Positions 1 through 9,367 of a stretch of DNA of 64,000 nt are shown piece after piece. The stretch is taken from assembly GCF_021532655.1 (NCBI RefSeq), contig NZ_JAKGAS010000002.1, forward strand, positions 372,001 through 436,000, read 5' to 3'. The stretch is from Paraglaciecola algarum (lineage in GTDB: Bacteria; Pseudomonadota; Gammaproteobacteria; Enterobacterales; Alteromonadaceae). Made by a program: the position numbers and the translations under genes. The stretch's first letter is position 1, and the number at the start of each line of letters is the position of its first letter. A model generated the notes under the pieces. That model searched no databases. It had not been told where the DNA came from and was given only the letters and a program-made list of their open reading frames with translations.

Positions 1-90
1 CTCTAAATACAAGGCGGTTAAATCAATGTGGTCTGAATTATCAAACCAATCTTCAGATCGAAAACGGCGAGTTTTTTTAATATATTCCAT
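1..90 (-). CDS. IlvD/Edd-family sugar-acid dehydratase, N-terminal fragment
   Basis: Only the first 30 codons are inside the window; the gene runs off the left edge. The translation begins MEYIKKTRRFRSEDWF and continues with an N-D-L-T-A-L-Y-L-E type sequence. This is the characteristic N-terminus of the IlvD/Edd dehydratases that act on sugar acids (xylonate, arabinonate), where an LRSRDWFD-like stretch is followed by TALYLER. Those enzymes carry an Fe-S cluster and make 2-keto-3-deoxy sugar acids. The gene starts 5 bp after the GH43 stop codon on the same strand, so the two are surely co-transcribed. A role in oxidative pentose (xylose or arabinose) catabolism is inferred from the GH43 neighbour. 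The exact substrate cannot be read from 30 residues. Confidence 0.75.
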   Translation of the reverse strand, partial: MEYIKKTRRFRSEDWFDNSDHIDLTALYLE

Positions 91-95
91 TTTAT

Positions 96-1718
96 TTACG
101 CTTCACTAATTGTAATTGGTTGATAATCGAAATGATGGAAATCAGCGTGTATGCCTTCATGGCTTAAATCTGAACAATGCAAACATACAAATGCGCCAGT
201 AAAAAAGCCTTTGCCTTGAACGTAATCGTCGGAGAGTTTCCATGCAGCAAACTTCTGCTTTAGGGGGGTCCAATTTTGTTCATCGATTGAGTAATAAAAG
301 GTGAAAACTGATTGCCTAACGCTGACTTTTATAGAGATGTTTTCTACAGCTTGAGCAATGAGTATGGGATTGTCGTAGTAGAAATACTGTGCTTGTCCAT
401 TGTCCACTTGAATAATTTTAATGCTGCGTGAATTGATCGTTTTATCAAAGTCAACAAAGCAATAAACCCAGTTTTCGGTATTGTAATACATTGTCATACC
501 AGCATTTTGTTGCTCATGGTTTGGCTTAAAAGACAAACTAGTGAGTGCATCAAAATTAATATGTTTCCAACGATGACCGATAGTGGATTGGTCAAATCTG
601 GAGATTAATGGTTCTTGTCCAATTAATCTTAAACTAGCATGAGCAGTTAACACTTCGCCCATTTCTGGGTTAAAAGGGATCCGTAGGGTTTGCCATTCAG
701 GATCTAATTGGCCTTTATCAAAGTTATCGATAAATGATTCGTCAGTTTGTTTTGCTGGGGTGAAAAATGAAGGTGCGGGAATGAGTTCTTTTGCTTGTCC
801 CCCACCGACTAAGTAGGGCCAGTTGTTTCGCCATTCAATTTTGTCTATAGCGGTTTCTCTACCTAAGGGGCAGTACCCTTGTTTGGTTCCCTCTGTTTGA
901 GTTGAGCGGCCATTTAGTGGGCGGCCTACTAAATAGACTAAATACCATTCATTACTATGTGTGTGGATCATCGCACCATGTCCCGCTTTTTGTAACGGTT
1001 CGAAAGGTTTGTCGATCATGCTTAATATGATTTCGTCGGGGTGTAATTCGTAGGGTCCATCCACATTTTTACTTCTCAGTACAGTCACGGCATGTTTGTA
1101 TTCAGTGCCGCCTTCCGCAACTAACAAATAATAATATTCATCTTTTTGGTATATATGTGGGCCTTCGGTTAGTTTACGTTGAGTGCCAGTAAAAATAATT
1201 TTGCGCTGGTTACTTAAACTTTGCTGCTCATGAAAATACTCCTGCAGCACTATATTATTATGAGGGTTACTGTGATGGCGTGGGCCCCAAGTACGATAAG
1301 TTAAGTATTTCCGCCCTGATGTATCGTGATACAGGGATGGGTCAAAACCACCTATTTTTAAGCGTATAGGCTCACTCCAAGGCCCTGTGATGTTTGCAGC
1401 TGTCACTAGAAATGTATCACCACATTTCCAAGGGCTTTGGACACTTTTTACATTGGAATATACTAACCAGAATAAACCGTCTTGATAACTTAAACATGGC
1501 GCCCAAACTCCGCCAGAATCGGGTATACCGTGCATATCTAATTGGCTAACTCGGTTCAATGGTTGTGCGACTAAATTCCAATCTTGAAAATTAGTGCTGT
1601 GATAGATACGTACTCCTGGAAACCACTCAAATGTTGAAGTAGCAATATAATAATCGGGACCATTACGGCATATCACTGGGTCTGGGTTGAAACCTTTAAT
1701 TATAGGATTATTGATCAT
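96..1718 (-). CDS. GH43 family beta-xylosidase/arabinosidase
   Basis: This is a 540-residue glycoside hydrolase of family 43, most like the subfamily of intracellular beta-xylosidases that remove xylose from xylo-oligosaccharides. The N-terminal five-bladed propeller shows the three expected acidic residues: D13 in FNPDP (general base), D126 in GGFDPSLY (pKa modulator) and E185 in LTEGPH (general acid). Residues from about 330 to the end form the C-terminal beta-sandwich usual in this subfamily, and the length is typical. No signal peptide is visible, so it should act in the cytoplasm. It is transcribed with the downstream dehydratase, which suggests that freed pentose enters an oxidative route. 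The upstream region carries a GntR/LacI-type palindrome shared with the divergent regulator. Arabinofuranosidase activity cannot be excluded. Confidence 0.9.
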   Translation of the reverse strand: MINNPIIKGFNPDPVICRNGPDYYIATSTFEWFPGVRIYHSTNFQDWNLVAQPLNRVSQLDMHGIPDSGGVWAPCLSYQDGLFWLVYSNVKSVQSPWKCGDTFLVTAANITGPWSEPIRLKIGGFDPSLYHDTSGRKYLTYRTWGPRHHSNPHNNIVLQEYFHEQQSLSNQRKIIFTGTQRKLTEGPHIYQKDEYYYLLVAEGGTEYKHAVTVLRSKNVDGPYELHPDEIILSMIDKPFEPLQKAGHGAMIHTHSNEWYLVYLVGRPLNGRSTQTEGTKQGYCPLGRETAIDKIEWRNNWPYLVGGGQAKELIPAPSFFTPAKQTDESFIDNFDKGQLDPEWQTLRIPFNPEMGEVLTAHASLRLIGQEPLISRFDQSTIGHRWKHINFDALTSLSFKPNHEQQNAGMTMYYNTENWVYCFVDFDKTINSRSIKIIQVDNGQAQYFYYDNPILIAQAVENISIKVSVRQSVFTFYYSIDEQNWTPLKQKFAAWKLSDDYVQGKGFFTGAFVCLHCSDLSHEGIHADFHHFDYQPITISEA

Positions 1719-1779
1719 GGATATAATGACACCTAATAAAATGTAAAAAATATGTTGCTAGTATGTGCATTAAAATAAT

Positions 1780-1795
1780 ATGTTCCCGGTAACAT
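1780..1795. promoter_or_regulatory. GntR/LacI-type operator palindrome
   Basis: The 16-bp sequence ATGTTCCCGGTAACAT differs at one base from the perfect palindrome ATGTTACCGGTAACAT, the known operator type of GntR/IdnR regulators in the LacI family. It lies 62 bp before the GH43 start and about 210 bp before the divergent LacI-family gene, where a repressor of the GH43-dehydratase operon would bind. Binding by the neighbouring regulator is inferred. Confidence 0.65.
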
Positions 1796-2004
1796 GGCAA
1801 GTTTTTAGATAATGATTGAGAACTTAAATAAAGGCTAAAATGATTTACATAAAGATGGTTTGTATTGCGTAATGTGATAAAAATTGGATAAATTTAGTCT
1901 TAAGGTATTAAATCTGTTAGCTAAGTTGTTTATGTGTTATTTACTGTTAAGAATAATTGACCTAGGCATTGGCTTCGCCAGCTAATTTCCATACAAAAAT
2001 AAAT

Positions 2005-3000
2005 ATGAAATCAAAAAGAACTTCACTTCAAGATATAGCTGATATCGTTGGTATGACGAAAATGACAGTTAGTCGTTATTTAAAAAATCCAGAATTGGTC
2101 GCCCCATCCTCACGAGTTCAAATTGAAACGGCGATTAATAAGTTGGGATATATACCAAATCGCGCGCCGAATATTTTGTCTAAAGGTAAAAGTTATGCCA
2201 TAGGGGTGTTATTTCCTTCTATTTCAAATCACGTATTTGATGAGGTTTTACGAGGCATAGAGTCAATCACTGAACCAGCTGGGTACCAAATTATGATTGC
2301 TCATTACGCTTATTCTGAGCAACTTGAAGAAAAACGTATTAGCTCCTTGTTGTCGTTTCATGTGGACGGGTTAATTTTGTCAGAAAGTGTACATACCCAA
2401 AATACGCTTCGAATGATCCAAGGTGCTGGCGTTCCTGTCACAGAAATTATGGATACCCGCACCCCTCCTATTCAGCAGGCAGTAGGGTTTGATAACGAAG
2501 ATGCGGCAAGACAGATGACTGATCGATTGTTGAGTAAAGGTTATCAGAATATTGCGTATATAGGGGCTAAAGGAGACGTACGCGATTTAGCCAGGCAGAG
2601 GGGTTATGAGCAGGCACTTAAAAAAAGTGGGCAAGAATCAATTGTTTTTAGATCCCCTGAGTTTACTTCGATTCGACTAGGTTCAGAAATTTTAGATGAT
2701 ATTTTGGCTATTCGACCCAAAATAGACGCGGCAATTTGTACCAATGATGATGTAGCAATTGGCATGTTAGTCAGCTGTAAGAAAAAAGGGCTAAGGATAC
2801 CTGAGGATCTTGCCATAACAGGTATGCATGGACACGAAATGGGACAACTTATCTCACCTAATTTAGCTAGTGTGATCACCCCAAGGTTTAAAATTGGTCA
2901 AGTGGCTGCCCAGCAGTTACTTTTGCGTATTAATGGTGCTTCGAATATTGAGCCTTTTATTGATTTAGGTTTCGAAATAAATGAAGGAGAAAGTATATGA
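2005..3000 (+). CDS. LacI-family transcriptional regulator (GntR-like)
   Basis: The protein is a sugar-responsive repressor. An N-terminal LacI helix-turn-helix (SLQDIADIVGMTKMTVSRYL) and hinge are followed by a periplasmic-binding-protein-like effector domain that runs to the end. The layout and sequence resemble GntR/IdnR gluconate regulators. The open frame can be read from a TTG at 1969, but that would add 12 residues before the HTH. The ATG at 2005 (MKSKRTSLQDIA) gives the normal LacI N-terminus and is chosen here, for 331 residues; neither start has a strong ribosome binding site. It is divergent from the GH43-dehydratase pair and a GntR-type operator lies between them. Control of pentose or sugar-acid use is the likely job; the ligand is unknown. 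Confidence 0.88.
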   Translation: MKSKRTSLQDIADIVGMTKMTVSRYLKNPELVAPSSRVQIETAINKLGYIPNRAPNILSKGKSYAIGVLFPSISNHVFDEVLRGIESITEPAGYQIMIAHYAYSEQLEEKRISSLLSFHVDGLILSESVHTQNTLRMIQGAGVPVTEIMDTRTPPIQQAVGFDNEDAARQMTDRLLSKGYQNIAYIGAKGDVRDLARQRGYEQALKKSGQESIVFRSPEFTSIRLGSEILDDILAIRPKIDAAICTNDDVAIGMLVSCKKKGLRIPEDLAITGMHGHEMGQLISPNLASVITPRFKIGQVAAQQLLLRINGASNIEPFIDLGFEINEGESI

Positions 3001-3268
3001 TCCAGTTAGTTTAGCTCTTCTAAAATTTTACTTTTTTATAACAAACTACCTTCTATTCAGCTTTTTCCTATTTTTTATTCCCGACAAATAAAATTAAAGC
3101 TATTTCCCTCTTCTATATTTTAGGGTGTTAACTAATTGCTCTAATTAATAAAAATCTATACTGTAAATAATTTTCATAACTGAAATAATTCTAATATGAA
3201 CTTATTTTGTTAGGCATTATTACCCTAAGTCTGTTAACAAATTTATAATAATAACGAAGGAGAATCTA

Positions 3269-3535
3269 ATGGGATTCAAAAACGAAGAAGATAAAAAGGC
3301 TTATTGGCATGCCAATCTAATGTTAATGGCAAAGTTATTAACAGTCTGGTTTGTGGTGTCTTTTGGTTGTGGAATATTGCTGGTGGATCAGTTGAACACT
3401 ATTCCTTTTTTTGGTTTTAAATTGGGCTTTTGGTTTGCTCAACAAGGCGCAATATATGTGTTTGTGGCATTAATTTTTATTTACATGCATCAAATGAATA
3501 AGTTAGATAAAAAATTTGGTGTAGAGGAGGAATAA
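3269..3535 (+). CDS. DUF4212 small subunit of sodium:solute symporter
   Basis: This 88-residue membrane protein has two hydrophobic segments (about residues 20-42 and 52-75) after a short charged N-terminus that contains AYWHANL, a pattern typical of DUF4212 proteins. In many proteobacteria these small proteins are encoded just before a sodium:solute symporter of the acetate permease type, and they are thought to be its accessory subunit. Here the symporter gene follows after 3 bp. A strong ribosome binding site (AAGGAG) precedes the ATG. Transport of acetate or another small organic acid is the family expectation; the actual substrate is not shown by the sequence. Confidence 0.85.
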   Translation: MGFKNEEDKKAYWHANLMLMAKLLTVWFVVSFGCGILLVDQLNTIPFFGFKLGFWFAQQGAIYVFVALIFIYMHQMNKLDKKFGVEEE

Positions 3536-3538
3536 GCC

Positions 3539-5260
3539 ATGGATATTAAAACCCTTACCTTTTTGATTGTTGGTGCCTCTTTCGTTTTATATATTGCCAT
3601 AGCCATATGGGCTCGAGCCGGTTCCACTAAAGAATTTTATGTAGCAGGTGGCGGTGTTCACCCCATCGCCAATGGTATGGCAACTGCCGCAGATTGGATG
3701 TCGGCAGCCTCATTTATTTCAATGGCAGGTTTGATCTCGTTTATGGGATACGACGGAGCCGTTTATCTATTAGGTTGGACCGGTGGCTACGTGTTATTAG
3801 CGCTTTGTTTAGCACCATATTTACGTAAGTTTGGAAAATTTACTGTGCCTGACTTTATTGGTGACAGGTACTACTCGCAAACCGCTCGAACCGTAGCCGT
3901 TTTATGTGCCATTTTCGTTTGTTTCACTTATGTAGCCGGTCAAATGCGTGGTGTGGGCGTAGTGTTTAGCCGGTTCTTAGAAGTGGATATTACCAGCGGC
4001 GTATTGATTGGTATGGGCATAGTGTTTTTCTATACCGTATTGGGCGGCATGAAAGGCATTACCTACACTCAAGTGGCCCAATACTGTGTATTGATGTTTG
4101 CATACTTAGTGCCTGCCGTGTTTATTTCAATTATGGTCACGGGCCACTTGTTACCACAAACCGGATTTGGCGCAACCCTAGCTGATGGTTCCGGAGTCTA
4201 CTTATTAGATAAACTCGATGGGCTTTCTCGAGAGCTCGGATTTCATGAATATACCTCCGGCTCCAAAAGTACCTTAGACGTATTTTGTATTACTGCGGCC
4301 TTGATGGTGGGTACCGCAGGATTGCCTCATGTCATAGTGCGCTTTTTCACTGTGCCCAAAGTACGTGATGCCCGCAAAAGTGCTGGTTGGGCTTTGCTGT
4401 TTATTGCTGTTGTGTATACCACAGCACCTTCAATTGCCTCTTTTGCACGGGTGAATATGATAGAAACTATTAACGGCCCCACTATTGATGCTCAAGCAGC
4501 TACAGGCACCGCCTACAGTGAAGCTCCTAGTTGGATCACCAACTGGGAAAAAACCGGCTTAATCAGCTGGGATGATAAAAACCAAGATGGCAAGATGTTC
4601 TACTCTGGTGATGAGCGCAATGAAATGAAAGTGGATCGCGACATCATGGTACTAGCCAACCCAGAGATTGCAGATTTACCCGCTTGGGTGATAGCACTTG
4701 TAGCAGCTGGCGGCGTGGCTGCGGCATTGTCTACTTCTGCTGGTTTGTTATTGGTGATATCTACCTCTGTTTCACATGATTTATTAAAACGAAACTTGAT
4801 GCCAAATATCAAAGATAAAGCAGAGCTGTTTTATGCTCGACTAGCTGCTGCTGTGGCAATTTGTGTGGCAGGTTGGTTTGGTATTAATCCACCCGGATTT
4901 GTGGCGCAGGTGGTCGCCTTCGCGTTCGGTCTGGCGGCCTCGTCCTTCTTCCCAGCTATTATCATGGGTATTTTTTATAAACGTATGAATAGCCAAGGTG
5001 CCATAGCTGGAATGTTAGCAGGCATAGGTTTTACTACCGCTTATATAGTGTATTTTAAGTTTGTGGAGCCAGCTGCCAATATCTCAGAAAATTGGTGGTT
5101 TGGTATTTCACCAGAGGGTATAGGCGCGCTAGGCATGTTAGTGAATTTTGCAGTAGCCTTTATTGTGTTTAAGTTTACTGCAGATGCGCCTAAAGAAATC
5201 CAACAACTCGTTGAGGATATTCGTTATCCACAAGGTGCTGGAGAAGCACAAGATCATTAA
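3539..5260 (+). CDS. Sodium:solute symporter, cation/acetate type
   Basis: The 573-residue inner-membrane transporter belongs to the sodium:solute symporter (SSS) family, in the branch that pairs with DUF4212 and resembles acetate permease ActP. About 13 transmembrane segments can be traced. The N-terminal [19 protein letters not shown] stretch and the following [10 protein letters not shown] are family hallmarks. An extra loop at roughly residues 310-375 carries a D-K-N-Q-D-G motif like a calcium-binding loop. It is co-transcribed with the DUF4212 gene and followed by a clear terminator. Uptake of acetate, propionate or a similar acid with sodium is expected. The overall family is certain; the substrate is inferred. 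Confidence 0.88.
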   Translation: MDIKTLTFLIVGASFVLYIAIAIWARAGSTKEFYVAGGGVHPIANGMATAADWMSAASFISMAGLISFMGYDGAVYLLGWTGGYVLLALCLAPYLRKFGKFTVPDFIGDRYYSQTARTVAVLCAIFVCFTYVAGQMRGVGVVFSRFLEVDITSGVLIGMGIVFFYTVLGGMKGITYTQVAQYCVLMFAYLVPAVFISIMVTGHLLPQTGFGATLADGSGVYLLDKLDGLSRELGFHEYTSGSKSTLDVFCITAALMVGTAGLPHVIVRFFTVPKVRDARKSAGWALLFIAVVYTTAPSIASFARVNMIETINGPTIDAQAATGTAYSEAPSWITNWEKTGLISWDDKNQDGKMFYSGDERNEMKVDRDIMVLANPEIADLPAWVIALVAAGGVAAALSTSAGLLLVISTSVSHDLLKRNLMPNIKDKAELFYARLAAAVAICVAGWFGINPPGFVAQVVAFAFGLAASSFFPAIIMGIFYKRMNSQGAIAGMLAGIGFTTAYIVYFKFVEPAANISENWWFGISPEGIGALGMLVNFAVAFIVFKFTADAPKEIQQLVEDIRYPQGAGEAQDH

Positions 5261-5278
5261 TATTTGTTAAAAATTGTA

Positions 5279-5306
5279 TAAGCCCGCAGATATTGCGGGC
5301 TTTTTT
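5279..5306 (+). terminator. Rho-independent terminator after the symporter
   Basis: AAGCCCGCA and TGCGGGCTT form a 9-bp stem with a 5-nt loop, followed at once by a T run. It lies 19 bp after the symporter stop codon. Confidence 0.9.
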
Positions 5307-5441
5307 ATGGGTAATTGATTGACCTTTAGCTAAAAAAAGTAAATCCTACATTAAGTGTTTAATTTTTAACCGTATACACTGTTCTGTATTACCTATTTCG
5401 GTATTGCATTTAAAATCTAATAGATAGGACGACACTAGATT

Positions 5442-6428
5442 ATGAAAATAGCCACGTTTAACATCGAAAATTTAGACGAAAGCAGCGACGAACTAAACCC
5501 AGTGTTACATAAAAGGATCAAACCTTTGCGAGATATGTTATTGCGAATTGATGCGGACATTTTGTGCTTGCAAGAGGTGCATGGGCAAGAGTTACCAGAG
5601 CATACATCACGAGATCCTAAGCGTGAGCTATCTGCGTTAGAAACCTTAATCCTTGACACTCCTTATACTCACTTTCATACCGCGTATACAGTGACTTCTG
5701 ATGAGGTACCGTATGATAAACGTAACTTAGTGATTTTATCTCGTTGGCCAATTATCCAATTAAATCAATATAAACATGATCATTTAGAAAAGCTTGAATA
5801 TCGCAAGTCTACCGCTATTCCGGCTGAAGAAGCCAAAGATATTAGTTGGGAGCGCCCGATTTTACATGTACAGATTGATGTGCCAGAAGTAGGTAATGTA
5901 CATGTGATTAATCTGCATCTTAAATCTAGGTTATCTTCAAATGTGAAAGGTCAAAAAGAAAATAACTATACGTGGAAAAGTGCTGCAGGTTGGGCTGAAG
6001 GATACTTTTTATCGTCAATCAAAAGAGTGGGGCAAGCCTTAGAAACTCGAGTCTTGATTGATGAAATCTTTGCTGATACTCCAGATGCAAATATTGTAGT
6101 GTGTGGTGACTTTAATGCTGAACCAGGCGAGGTGCCGGTAGAAGCTATTTGTGGCCGAGTAGAAAACACTGGTAATCCTGAATTGCGCCATACTGTGATG
6201 TTGCCTTGCAGTTTAGCCATCGCTGATTCAGTGCGCTTTAGTCATTTACACCATGGCCAAAGAAACCTATTGGATCACATGTTAATTTCTCAATCTATGT
6301 ATGGAAAATTTGCTCAAGCGCAGATTTTTAACGAAAACTTACATGACGAAAGTTTACCTTTTGCTAGTGACACTAAGTTTCCAGAATCAGATCACGCGCC
6401 TTTTGTTGCAACTTTTAGACAATATTAA
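5442..6428 (+). CDS. Endonuclease/exonuclease/phosphatase family protein
   Basis: The 328-residue protein has the metal-dependent EEP fold shared by exonuclease III, DNase I and sphingomyelinases. The start MKIATFNIENL carries the Mg-binding Asn. CLQEVHG holds the metal-binding Glu, GDFNAEPG the catalytic Asp/Asn pair and SDHAPF the C-terminal Asp-His pair, so the active site looks complete. There is no signal peptide, so it is probably cytoplasmic. Family members cleave phosphodiester bonds in nucleic acids, lipids or inositol phosphates, and I cannot tell which applies. It stands alone, with its own upstream region after the symporter terminator. Confidence 0.85.
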   Translation: MKIATFNIENLDESSDELNPVLHKRIKPLRDMLLRIDADILCLQEVHGQELPEHTSRDPKRELSALETLILDTPYTHFHTAYTVTSDEVPYDKRNLVILSRWPIIQLNQYKHDHLEKLEYRKSTAIPAEEAKDISWERPILHVQIDVPEVGNVHVINLHLKSRLSSNVKGQKENNYTWKSAAGWAEGYFLSSIKRVGQALETRVLIDEIFADTPDANIVVCGDFNAEPGEVPVEAICGRVENTGNPELRHTVMLPCSLAIADSVRFSHLHHGQRNLLDHMLISQSMYGKFAQAQIFNENLHDESLPFASDTKFPESDHAPFVATFRQY

Positions 6429-6496
6429 GCCGCTATATTTTTTGACAGACAGTTAAGATTACCGACGAGTTTAAATTTGAACTTTGTTTTATTTAC

Positions 6497-7288
6497 CTAA
6501 TAATTTAGTTGATATTTATCCAATAATTTTTGGTATTCAGGAGATGTCATTAATTGTTGGAGCAATTCCGCTAACCTATTTTTAATTAAAAGTGAGTTAG
6601 GGATATTTTTTGATAAGGTCAAATAAAAGGGTGTAATGGTAATGTAGGGCTCAATTGGTTTTACTTTGCCAACTAAGTTTTGTTTTAAAATTAAATTATT
6701 AAAGGTAAAGGGATTGGTAATAGCTAGATCAATTCTTTTTCCCACTAACAATTTTAGTAATACTTCTTCTGATATTGTTGGGAATGTTGTTATGTATTCA
6801 GCATGGTTGAAAATCTTTCCGCTTGAATAACCTCTAGTACTCCCTACTGTATATGGAGTTAATTGTTCTAATTGGCCTGTAAATTCAAAATTATTATCAG
6901 TTAGGGTAAATAGCTGGCTTATTTCACCTCCATAAGAGGGTTCAATAAGGTGGTACTTTTCCACTCGCTCCTTGGTTTTAAACAAGGATAAAAGTAAGTC
7001 AATTTTCCCCAGTTCAACCAAGTGCAGTGCTCTTGGCCAAGATAACACGATAAATTCAAAATCAAATTCTGAATGGGTTTCAATATAATCAAGCACATCT
7101 ATGGTGAAACCTTGCCTAACACCGTCTACTTCGAATTTAAATGGTAAATAATCAGCATCCGTGGTGGCGATAGTAATAGTGGTTTTGGTGCCTTTAGGAG
7201 ATGTTTCAACTGATTTTGCATTCACAAAAAATGACATACTGAGAATGTAAAACAAAAATATTTTTTGACTTGAGTTTTTTATATTCAT
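6497..7288 (-). CDS. Periplasmic solute-binding protein, family 3-like
   Basis: The 263-residue protein begins with a signal peptide (roughly residues 1-25, ending near FFVNAKS). It continues with a type 2 periplasmic-binding fold of the SBP_bac_3 kind: YLPFKFEVDGVRQGFTIDVL matches the usual ligand-binding opening of amino-acid binding proteins, and GKIDLLLSLFKT corresponds to the central strand. Many Alteromonadales encode such orphan proteins without a cognate ABC permease, and no transporter is next to it here. It may bind amino acids or act as a sensor partner. The ligand is unknown. The upstream region holds the degenerate MITE end at 7347-7398. Confidence 0.78.
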   Translation of the reverse strand: MNIKNSSQKIFLFYILSMSFFVNAKSVETSPKGTKTTITIATTDADYLPFKFEVDGVRQGFTIDVLDYIETHSEFDFEFIVLSWPRALHLVELGKIDLLLSLFKTKERVEKYHLIEPSYGGEISQLFTLTDNNFEFTGQLEQLTPYTVGSTRGYSSGKIFNHAEYITTFPTISEEVLLKLLVGKRIDLAITNPFTFNNLILKQNLVGKVKPIEPYITITPFYLTLSKNIPNSLLIKNRLAELLQQLMTSPEYQKLLDKYQLNY

Positions 7289-7346
7289 CAGATATTAATT
7301 AGGAATTTTAGTTCGAAAAAGCTTAACACTAAATGTTAGTAAGTCT

Positions 7347-7398
7347 AGTGGCGGTTGCTCTTTTGTGTATAAATTTCATTCAAGTTAAGGGCTTTTTA
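7347..7398 (+). repeat. Degenerate copy of the left end of the 42-kb MITE
   Basis: These 52 bases align without gaps to the first 52 bases of the MITE at 42432-42799, with 42 identical positions including GTGTATAAATTT and GCTTTTTA. I see no matching right end nearby, so it looks like a decayed or truncated copy between the divergent solute-binding protein and FKBP genes. Confidence 0.55.
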
Positions 7399-7534
7399 GA
7401 TCTCTGTGCTGGTGTAAAGTCGCTACCTAATTAAAATACTTAGGGCGATATTCAGACCGCCAAAATCTTATCTAATGTTGAAAATGATTTTGATATACTG
7501 AGTGCTAATAACAGTCAGAGACACACATCTTTAC

Positions 7535-7966
7535 ATGGCAAAATCCAAAAAAATGAATAAAGGTTCAGCAGGTCAAAATCGTAAGGCCAGCGAGTTGTTT
7601 ATTGAAAAATACCTTAGAAAAGACGATACGGTTCAAACTGCAACTGGCCTTATTTACCGGGTTATTGAAGAAGCCCAAGGTCAACAACCCACAATGCAAG
7701 ACAGTGTAGTGGTGAATCAACGGATCCTAAATATGGATGGCAGCGTGATTGGCGATACTTACAAGACCGGCTTTCCAGATAGATTCTTAATGAAAGAAGC
7801 CTTACCTGGATTACAAGAAGGTTTACAAATGATGCCTGTAGGTGCTCGGTATGAATTTGTATTACCCTCTGATTTGGCGTGGGGCAAAAAGGGGGTAGGT
7901 AATAAAATTGGACCGAATACGGCATTATTTTTTGATATTCGTTTGATCGATGTGGAATTTGATTAG
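7535..7966 (+). CDS. FKBP-type peptidyl-prolyl cis-trans isomerase
   Basis: The protein catalyses proline cis-trans isomerisation during folding. The C-terminal half (TATGLIYRVIEE, LPGLQEGLQMMPVGARYEF, LAWG and FFDIRLIDVEF) is an FKBP domain. The segment GARYEFVLPSDLAWGKKG is the usual substrate-pocket region, although the canonical AYG is LAWG here. The first 35 residues are basic and probably disordered. The frame opens at a GTG at 7502, but the ATG at 7535 (MAKSKKMNKGS) is the better start, giving 143 residues; no strong ribosome binding site helps the choice. With no signal peptide it should be cytoplasmic. It is followed 71 bp later by the GH105 gene, which is probably independent. Confidence 0.85.
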   Translation: MAKSKKMNKGSAGQNRKASELFIEKYLRKDDTVQTATGLIYRVIEEAQGQQPTMQDSVVVNQRILNMDGSVIGDTYKTGFPDRFLMKEALPGLQEGLQMMPVGARYEFVLPSDLAWGKKGVGNKIGPNTALFFDIRLIDVEFD

Positions 7967-8037
7967 CTTTAATTGAACTAATGTCTTAGCTAGTGCTATT
8001 ATTTTTTTACTTATCATACAAGTTTAAGGTGCACACA

Positions 8038-9258
8038 ATGAAGAATATTTTAATGTCTCTTGGGGTGGTACTGATATTAACTGCCTGCGCGCAAAAGCCA
8101 ACTGAACAACCACAATCTCAAATAACCGTTAATACAAGTGATATTGCATTATCAATGCAGAAAGTGGCCGATTGGCAAATAGCCCACTTTCGAGAAATCT
8201 TCTCGGAAAAAAGAAATAAGCCTCATCACATATTAGATTGGACGAATGGTGCTTTATATGTAGGTATGTTGAAGTGGGCCAGTATTTCAGGCGACCCTCG
8301 TTATCAAGAATGGTTAAAGAGCATTGCAGAGCAAGGGGAGTGGAAATTACACAGTAGAATGTATCATGCTGATGACCATATTGTTGGTCAACTCTATCTA
8401 GATCTATACCGCCGTTACAATGACGCCTCTATGTTAGCCCCTACTAAACAAAGTTTAGATTACATTATGGCGCATCCAAGTCAGGAGCCCATTACCCTTG
8501 ACAATTACAAGCATCTTGAACGCTGGACTTGGTGTGACGCCTTGTTTATGTCTCCACCTGTATGGGCAAAAATGTCAAAAATCACGGGTGATAATCAATA
8601 TCTTGATTGGATGGTAGAAGAATTTAAGGCGACTACAGACCACCTATACGACCCCGCTGAAGGTTTATATTACCGAGATAACAGTTATATAGGTGAATTA
8701 GTTAACGACAAAAAAGTATTTTGGGGGCGAGGTAATGGTTGGGTTTATGCTGGCTTAGCCTTAGTGATGAATGAACTCAACCCTGAATCAAAACACTATC
8801 CGTATTTCAAAAAAATCTATCTAGAAATGACAGACACTTTAATGGATATTCAAACTAAGCAAGGTCATTGGGCCATGAGTTTATTGGACGATGAAAATTA
8901 TCCGACACCTGAAACCAGTGGTACCTCATTTTTTACTTATGGTTTAGCTTGGGGAATAAATAAAGGTTTATTGAATAAAGAAAAATATTTACCTAGCGTG
9001 TTAAAGGCGTGGTCAGCATTAACTAGTCATATCACTGACGATGGCATGTTAGGTTATGTACAGCCAATTGGAGCTGCACCTGGTCAAGCTTGGCCTGATA
9101 AGACTGAAGTTTACGGCACAGGGGCATTTTTAGCAGCTGGTAGTGAATTGTATAAATTATTAGGTGGTTTACAACCAGTACCGATTAAACGCTCAGAAAA
9201 CTTAGACAATGCAATTGAGTTGAGTGACCAAGCCCTAGAACAAGAACAGTTTGAATAG
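8038..9258 (+). CDS. GH105-type unsaturated rhamnogalacturonyl hydrolase, lipoprotein
   Basis: The enzyme has the (alpha/alpha)6 barrel of GH88/GH105. Family members hydrate the 4,5-unsaturated uronic acid left at chain ends by polysaccharide lyases and so release it. Family-type stretches include HILDWTNGALYVGML, MYHADDHIVGQLYLDLY, WCDALFMSPPVWA and WGRGNGWVYAGLALV. I start it at the ATG at 8038, giving 406 residues. This start follows an AAGGT ribosome binding site and yields a lipoprotein signal peptide with lipobox LTAC, so the enzyme is probably anchored in the periplasm or outer membrane. The longer frame from 7993 would put a hydrophobic leader before the signal peptide. Substrate could come from pectin, ulvan or related algal polymers; no lyase of that kind is adjacent. 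Confidence 0.88.
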   Translation: MKNILMSLGVVLILTACAQKPTEQPQSQITVNTSDIALSMQKVADWQIAHFREIFSEKRNKPHHILDWTNGALYVGMLKWASISGDPRYQEWLKSIAEQGEWKLHSRMYHADDHIVGQLYLDLYRRYNDASMLAPTKQSLDYIMAHPSQEPITLDNYKHLERWTWCDALFMSPPVWAKMSKITGDNQYLDWMVEEFKATTDHLYDPAEGLYYRDNSYIGELVNDKKVFWGRGNGWVYAGLALVMNELNPESKHYPYFKKIYLEMTDTLMDIQTKQGHWAMSLLDDENYPTPETSGTSFFTYGLAWGINKGLLNKEKYLPSVLKAWSALTSHITDDGMLGYVQPIGAAPGQAWPDKTEVYGTGAFLAAGSELYKLLGGLQPVPIKRSENLDNAIELSDQALEQEQFE

Positions 9259-9367
9259 TGCTGTTGCTGAGCAATAAATGAATAATTATTATAATTTAGA
9301 AACGGCCGATAAAGTGAGCGTCTAACAAATTTTATTTATTGCTTACCTAAGTTAAAAGAGGAATGCC

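Noticed and set aside
1969..2004. TTG start extending the LacI regulator by 12 residues
   Set aside because: The extra residues lie before the HTH, show no family similarity and have no ribosome binding site; the ATG at 2005 gives the normal N-terminus.
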